Positions 5,341-8,972 of a stretch of DNA of 8,972 bases are shown piece after piece. This DNA comes from Acetofilamentum sp. GTDB lineage: Bacteria; Bacteroidota; Bacteroidia; Bacteroidales; JAFGUD01. The notes beneath the pieces were generated by a model. It made no database searches. It saw only the letters and a program-made list of their open reading frames with translations, and was not told the origin of the DNA. The stretch covers positions 1 through 8,972 of the forward strand of contig DYKL01000128.1 in the NCBI GenBank assembly GCA_020722645.1, given 5' to 3'. Every line of letters begins with the position of its first letter. Position 1 is the first letter of the stretch. The position numbers and the translations under genes were made by a program.

Positions 5341-8334
5341 ATGAAAAGCATAAGTCTAATTGCAAATTCCGGACTTCAATTTTATTCATTCAAAGTGGAC
5401 CTCGGTTTAAAGAGTGATGCAATGAAAATTAGCAGCGATTTTTTCGAAAAAGAAGAAATTGACAGTGAAGGAAACAAAGAATATACATTTGTTTTTCCTT
5501 ATTATCTCGAAAAAAAGCAGTATTTTATTGAACTTTCGGACGAAATCACTTCAATGGCTATGAATAGCGAAACAGGCGAAATAAATGAAGATAAAATTCC
5601 GCCTCATCTTATTCAGAAAATTCCCGAACATAAAATTATTACTGTTCGTGCAAGAGAAGCTCTGCAAACTTATGAAAATACTTGGTTACCGATTCCGTAC
5701 TTGCGTAAAAGTTACGACGGAAAAAAATTTCAGCAAGGTCCCGAAACTTGGGCTATGATTTGGTTCAGCAAAATCCCGGGTGCTAACGAAAACTCAAAAT
5801 TTTCTCATAATGTTGTTCTTGCTTTTGATACAAAATGCGAAGACAATGAACAGGCTTATTTAACGCCCACTATAAACGATTCTAAAAATTCTGTGTTTGA
5901 AATTGCTACACACTGGAAAGATAATTCTTTCTTTTTTGCTCGCGAATGGGTTCAGGAATGGCTAAAATCCGATTTCGATAAAAAAATGGAAGAAATGGGA
6001 CGTCCGGTTGATGAATATTTCTTTATGCACACTTCATATTATCTGACTTTTTTGAAAATTCTCGAAAGAGCACAGTTTATGCCCTCGGTTACTCTTAACA
6101 CTAACGATATTTCAATTGACGTTGATTTGGTTTTGGATATAGGTAATTCAAGAACAACCGGTATATTAATAGAATCGGCAAAAGAAGGTCAGTCTTTTCA
6201 GTTTACAGATGCTATTCCTTTGCAGTTAAGAGATATTACATATCCCGATAAAACTTATTCAGACCCGTTTGAAATGCGTATGGCTTTTGTAAAATCCACT
6301 TTGGGTAATGAAGCCGCATACACGCTCAGCGGAAATCCACGTGCTTTTGCCTGGCCCAGTCTTGTCAGAATTGGTCCCGAAGCTCAGAGAATGGCTGTAG
6401 TGAATACCGCAGAAAATTCAAATGCTATTATGTCAAGCCCTAAAAGATATCTTTGGGACTTAGACAAACGTGTTTTCCCTTGGACATACATCTCCAAAAA
6501 ACAAGACCATTTTGCCAAACCGGCTTTATACGGTCTTGCTGAACTTTTTACCGAAGATGGTATATATATCGAAAGACAACGAAAAATGCACGAAGATGAC
6601 CCTGAAAGATACAGAAGACCTATTCCTGCTATTAATCCTTATTTCTCAAGAAGCTCTTTGATGGGCTTTGCAATGGCGGAAATTTTTTTGCAGGCTATTA
6701 CTTTTGTTAATAGTTTTGAATTCAGAAAACGTCAGGGACAAGAGTTTTTACCGCGTAAACTCAAACGTATCATTCTGACTTGTCCGACTGCAATGTTGCA
6801 AACAGAACAGATTTTACTCAGAAAACATGCTCTTGACGCTCTCGAAGCTCTTAAACAATATTTCGGAACTACATTTATTGACCCGAAACTCACAATTATT
6901 CCTGACCCAGATGATGCTTCAAGAACTCCCGATAAACGTATTGAATGGTCGTTTGATGAAGCTACTTGTAATCAGCTTGCTTTTGTTTATGGCGAAATTA
7001 CTAATAGATTTATCAACAACGCTAATTTGTATATCAATACTGTCGGTAAAAAGCGTGTAGATTCTAAATTTCCGGAATTGCCTTCGGTAACTATTGCAAG
7101 TGTTGATATTGGTGGTGGTACTACCGATTTAATGATTGCTTCTTATCAGGCAAATCCCAAAGCTAATATTTCTGTGCTTACACCTGACCCGAAATTCTGG
7201 GAAGGCTTCAACTTTGCAGGCGATGATATTGTAAAAAGAGTTATTGAACGAATAATTTTACCAAATGTCAAAGACGCTGCCGAAAAGAAAGGTGCAAAAA
7301 ATATTATCAATACTATGAACTTTCTTTTTGGTCCGATGCTTGGCAAAACTACTGCACTCGATAAATTGATGAAAAAACAGTTTGCTAACCAAATTGCTAT
7401 TCCGATTGCTTTTGAAATTTTACAACACAGTGCCGAAGAAAGACCTACAGAAATAAGAACTTTTGACTCATTGTTCATTAACTATCCGCGTCCTAATCAG
7501 CAGTTGATAAATTATCTGAACAAAGAAATCCGTCAAGCAGGTGCTCCTGAATTTGATTTGGAAAAAGTTGTTTGGGAATTGGATGGCGAAAGAACAAATA
7601 AAGTTGTTAAAGATGTTGTTGAAAAAATGATACGCGATTTATCCGGCATTATTGCCCAGTATAATTGCGATTATGTAATCCTTTCAGGACGTCCGAGTAC
7701 ATTGCCGGTTCTTAAAGATTTGTTCCTTAAATTCCTGCCTGTAACTCCCGACAGAGTTGTTCAACTTGGCAATTACAGAATTGGAACTTGGTATCCTTTT
7801 GCTACAGAAACAGGCGTTATCAAAGACCCGAAAACAAGCGTTGTTGTCGGTGCTACTGTGGCTTTGATGGCAGGCACGCTCAGAAGATTAGAAGATTTTA
7901 CGATAGACACTTCTTTATTAAAAGAAAAATTTGACTCTACAGCTGATTATATCGGCGAATATGACGCACTTAAAGCTAAACTGAAAACTGTTTTTCTTGA
8001 CCCTGATAATGATAATAAAAAGATAGAATTTTTCGGACACATGTTGCTCGGACGAAGACAAATGCCCTCAGACGACTGGATTGCTGCTCCGATGTACAAA
8101 CTGACTTATTCTACTCTTGATGCGGCTAAAAATCTTAAAGACAGAGAACCTCTAACTTTTGACCTCGAAAGAGACCCCAGAGACAAAGAACGAATCAGAC
8201 CGCTTCGTAACATCTTGGATAAAGAAGGCAAAAAAGTACCGGCTGAACAAATTTCTGTAAAAATGCAAACTTTAGCTGATGAAAACGGTTATTGGATGGA
8301 CACCGGTATTTTCTTAATTCAACTTTTTGAATAA
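5341..8334 (+). CDS. srfB: SrfB-family (virulence factor SrfB-like) actin/Hsp70-fold ATPase
   Basis: This 997-residue protein matches the SrfB family (Pfam SrfB, usually about 1000 residues), named after the SsrB-regulated factor of Salmonella; its biochemical role is not settled. It shows the nucleotide-binding signatures of the actin/Hsp70 superfamily in order: phosphate-1 loop LVLDIGNSRTTGILIE (263-278), a family-typical KRIILTCPTAM (475-485), phosphate-2 loop SVDIGGGTTDLMIA (587-600), FAGDDI (625-630), adenosine-type motif YVILSGRPSTLPV (778-790), and SVVVGATVALMAG (833-845). The N-terminus ISLIANSGLQFYSF (4-17) also fits the family. No signal peptide or membrane helix is seen, so it is cytoplasmic. 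The 260 residues before the first ATPase motif and about 150 after the last are extra regions. No srfA or srfC is present in the window; the neighbours encode exported proteins. The start is the first ATG after the 9-bp array, with an AT-rich leader and no Shine-Dalgarno. A hairpin terminator follows. Family assignment is firm from motifs; ATP hydrolysis and any virulence role are inferred. The symbol is by family only. Confidence 0.85.
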   Translation: MKSISLIANSGLQFYSFKVDLGLKSDAMKISSDFFEKEEIDSEGNKEYTFVFPYYLEKKQYFIELSDEITSMAMNSETGEINEDKIPPHLIQKIPEHKIITVRAREALQTYENTWLPIPYLRKSYDGKKFQQGPETWAMIWFSKIPGANENSKFSHNVVLAFDTKCEDNEQAYLTPTINDSKNSVFEIATHWKDNSFFFAREWVQEWLKSDFDKKMEEMGRPVDEYFFMHTSYYLTFLKILERAQFMPSVTLNTNDISIDVDLVLDIGNSRTTGILIESAKEGQSFQFTDAIPLQLRDITYPDKTYSDPFEMRMAFVKSTLGNEAAYTLSGNPRAFAWPSLVRIGPEAQRMAVVNTAENSNAIMSSPKRYLWDLDKRVFPWTYISKKQDHFAKPALYGLAELFTEDGIYIERQRKMHEDDPERYRRPIPAINPYFSRSSLMGFAMAEIFLQAITFVNSFEFRKRQGQEFLPRKLKRIILTCPTAMLQTEQILLRKHALDALEALKQYFGTTFIDPKLTIIPDPDDASRTPDKRIEWSFDEATCNQLAFVYGEITNRFINNANLYINTVGKKRVDSKFPELPSVTIASVDIGGGTTDLMIASYQANPKANISVLTPDPKFWEGFNFAGDDIVKRVIERIILPNVKDAAEKKGAKNIINTMNFLFGPMLGKTTALDKLMKKQFANQIAIPIAFEILQHSAEERPTEIRTFDSLFINYPRPNQQLINYLNKEIRQAGAPEFDLEKVVWELDGERTNKVVKDVVEKMIRDLSGIIAQYNCDYVILSGRPSTLPVLKDLFLKFLPVTPDRVVQLGNYRIGTWYPFATETGVIKDPKTSVVVGATVALMAGTLRRLEDFTIDTSLLKEKFDSTADYIGEYDALKAKLKTVFLDPDNDNKKIEFFGHMLLGRRQMPSDDWIAAPMYKLTYSTLDAAKNLKDREPLTFDLERDPRDKERIRPLRNILDKEGKKVPAEQISVKMQTLADENGYWMDTGIFLIQLFE

Positions 8335-8343
8335 CAATTTTTT

Positions 8344-8398
8344 AACTATGCTCAATTTTAAAGTTTTGAGCATAGTTTACAATTTTTCATTTTTTTTG
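8344..8398 (+). terminator. Hairpin terminator after the srfB-like gene
   Basis: AACTATGCTCAA (8344-8355) and TTGAGCATAGTT (8366-8377) form a perfect 12-bp stem with a 10-nt loop, starting 10 nt after the stop codon. T-runs follow at 8383-8387 and 8391-8398. The first T-run begins 5 nt after the stem, so termination may be incomplete. Confidence 0.7.
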
Positions 8399-8474
8399 TT
8401 CAAAAATTCAAAGTTTATTGTATTATTCAAAACTCTGATTCAAAATTTTCGTTAATCATATAAAATAAACAACT

Positions 8475-8876
8475 ATGAATACATATAAATTGACTTTTTT
8501 ATTTTTGTTCGTTTTTATATTCGTGAATTGCGCAGTCTCGCAAGAAGATATTGTCGAAATTAATAATACGGATATAATTGTACCACAGGTTTATGATTTT
8601 GGCGATGTTGATGTTACTTCATACACAAAATACATAATTAAAAATAACCGCAATGCTCCGGTAAATGTCAAAGAAGTAAAAACTCCTGCCGGGTTTTTTG
8701 CTAATATTTCTGATATGAATATTGCCGCGGGTAAAAAAGTGATTCTTTACATCGGGCTTGACCCAAGTTTTGTTGAAAAAGAAGGTGTTTTTGAAAACGA
8801 TATTATTATCAAAACTAATCTGATTATGGACATAGTCATAAAAGTGAAAGGAAACATCATCAAAAAAACTGAATAA
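8475..8876 (+). CDS. Exported DUF1573 (Ig-like) protein
   Basis: This 133-residue protein has a signal peptide at about 1-22 (hydrophobic LTFLFLFVFIFV, then NCAVSQ). Cleavage after AVS seems likelier than lipidation, since FVNC is a poor lipobox. The rest is one DUF1573-type Ig-like domain: VYDFGDVDVTSYTKYIIKNN (39-58), PVNVKEVKTPAGFF (62-75), NIAAGKKVILYIGLDP (82-97) and a final strand set ending IVIKVKGNI (120-128). Members are common in Bacteroidota and resemble ASPM/SPD-2/Hydin-type binding domains; they have no known catalytic role. Many relatives are longer or repeat the domain, so this is a minimal form. The ATG follows an AT-rich leader without a Shine-Dalgarno or a clear -7 box. The gene lies 140 bp after the srfB-like gene on the same strand, with a hairpin between them, so readthrough or a separate promoter is possible. 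Confidence 0.8.
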   Translation: MNTYKLTFLFLFVFIFVNCAVSQEDIVEINNTDIIVPQVYDFGDVDVTSYTKYIIKNNRNAPVNVKEVKTPAGFFANISDMNIAAGKKVILYIGLDPSFVEKEGVFENDIIIKTNLIMDIVIKVKGNIIKKTE

Positions 8877-8885
8877 AATAAAACT

Positions 8886-8918
8886 AAAAAGCCACTGACG
8901 AAAATTAGTGGCTTTTTT
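8886..8918. terminator. Strong, probably bidirectional intrinsic terminator
   Basis: AAAAAGCCACT (8886-8896) pairs perfectly with AGTGGCTTTTT (8907-8917) around a 10-nt loop, with six T at 8913-8918 and an A-run on the left. It starts 10 nt after the DUF1573 stop codon. The symmetrical A and T runs would also stop transcription coming from the right. Confidence 0.88.
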
Positions 8919-8972
8919 ATCGGAACTTACTTTTAAAAAGCGTGGATTTACAGGGCTTTGCTTCTGATTTTT

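Noticed and set aside
7146..7478. Minus-strand 110-codon frame inside the srfB-like gene
   Set aside because: It lies antisense to conserved SrfB coding sequence that includes the FAGDDI region; it is a shadow of the real frame.
8399..8474. Promoter for the DUF1573 gene (CATATAAAAT near 8457-8466)
   Set aside because: It resembles a sigma70-type -10 box, not the TAnnTTTG form seen elsewhere in the window, and no -33 partner is evident.
8948..8972. Possible C-terminus of a convergent minus-strand gene (KIRSKAL, then TAA at 8950-8948)
   Set aside because: Seven codons are too few to support a gene, though the bidirectional terminator at 8886-8918 would suit a convergent neighbour. Another minus-strand frame here is also open (KSEAKPCKST...).

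Overview
The window looks like a piece of a low-GC Bacteroidota chromosome. The evidence is the AT-rich coding style, start codons without purine-rich Shine-Dalgarno sequences, promoter-like TAnnTTTG (-7) boxes, and families typical of that phylum (a DUF6252-like secreted protein, a DUF1573 protein). No rRNA, tRNA, CRISPR array, transposase or phage gene was found.

Layout. Positions 1-360 hold no convincing gene; 121-285 is a degenerate interspersed repeat of the GTCATTGCGAGG...ACGAAGTGACGAAGCAATCTC kind. Two minus-strand genes follow: a TMTC-like GT-C membrane glycosyltransferase with a TPR tail (361-2550) and a secreted beta-rich protein (2786-3508). Between them lies a perfect 20-bp palindrome. 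A compact divergent promoter region (3509-3587) separates these from three plus-strand genes: a secreted coiled-coil protein of unknown family (3588-4886), a large SrfB-type actin/Hsp70-fold ATPase (5341-8334), and a small exported DUF1573 Ig-like protein (8475-8876). Hairpin terminators follow each of the three plus-strand genes.

The 454-bp gap before the srfB-like gene is the most structured non-coding part. It holds a bulged-hairpin terminator, a second copy of the palindrome, a possible 57-codon small ORF (5088-5261), and a 16-unit tandem array of a 9-bp AACTTTANN repeat. The array ends 10 bp before the srfB-like ATG.

How the parts may work together is inference. The SrfB-like ATPase is cytoplasmic by sequence (no signal peptide, no membrane segment) and carries all the nucleotide-binding signatures of the actin/Hsp70 superfamily. 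It sits alone, without srfA or srfC in the window, between genes for two exported proteins. The repeat array occupies its whole leader, so array length could affect expression. The secreted proteins on either side of 3509-3587 appear to be transcribed from mirror-image promoters whose -33 and -7 boxes lie directly next to each other.
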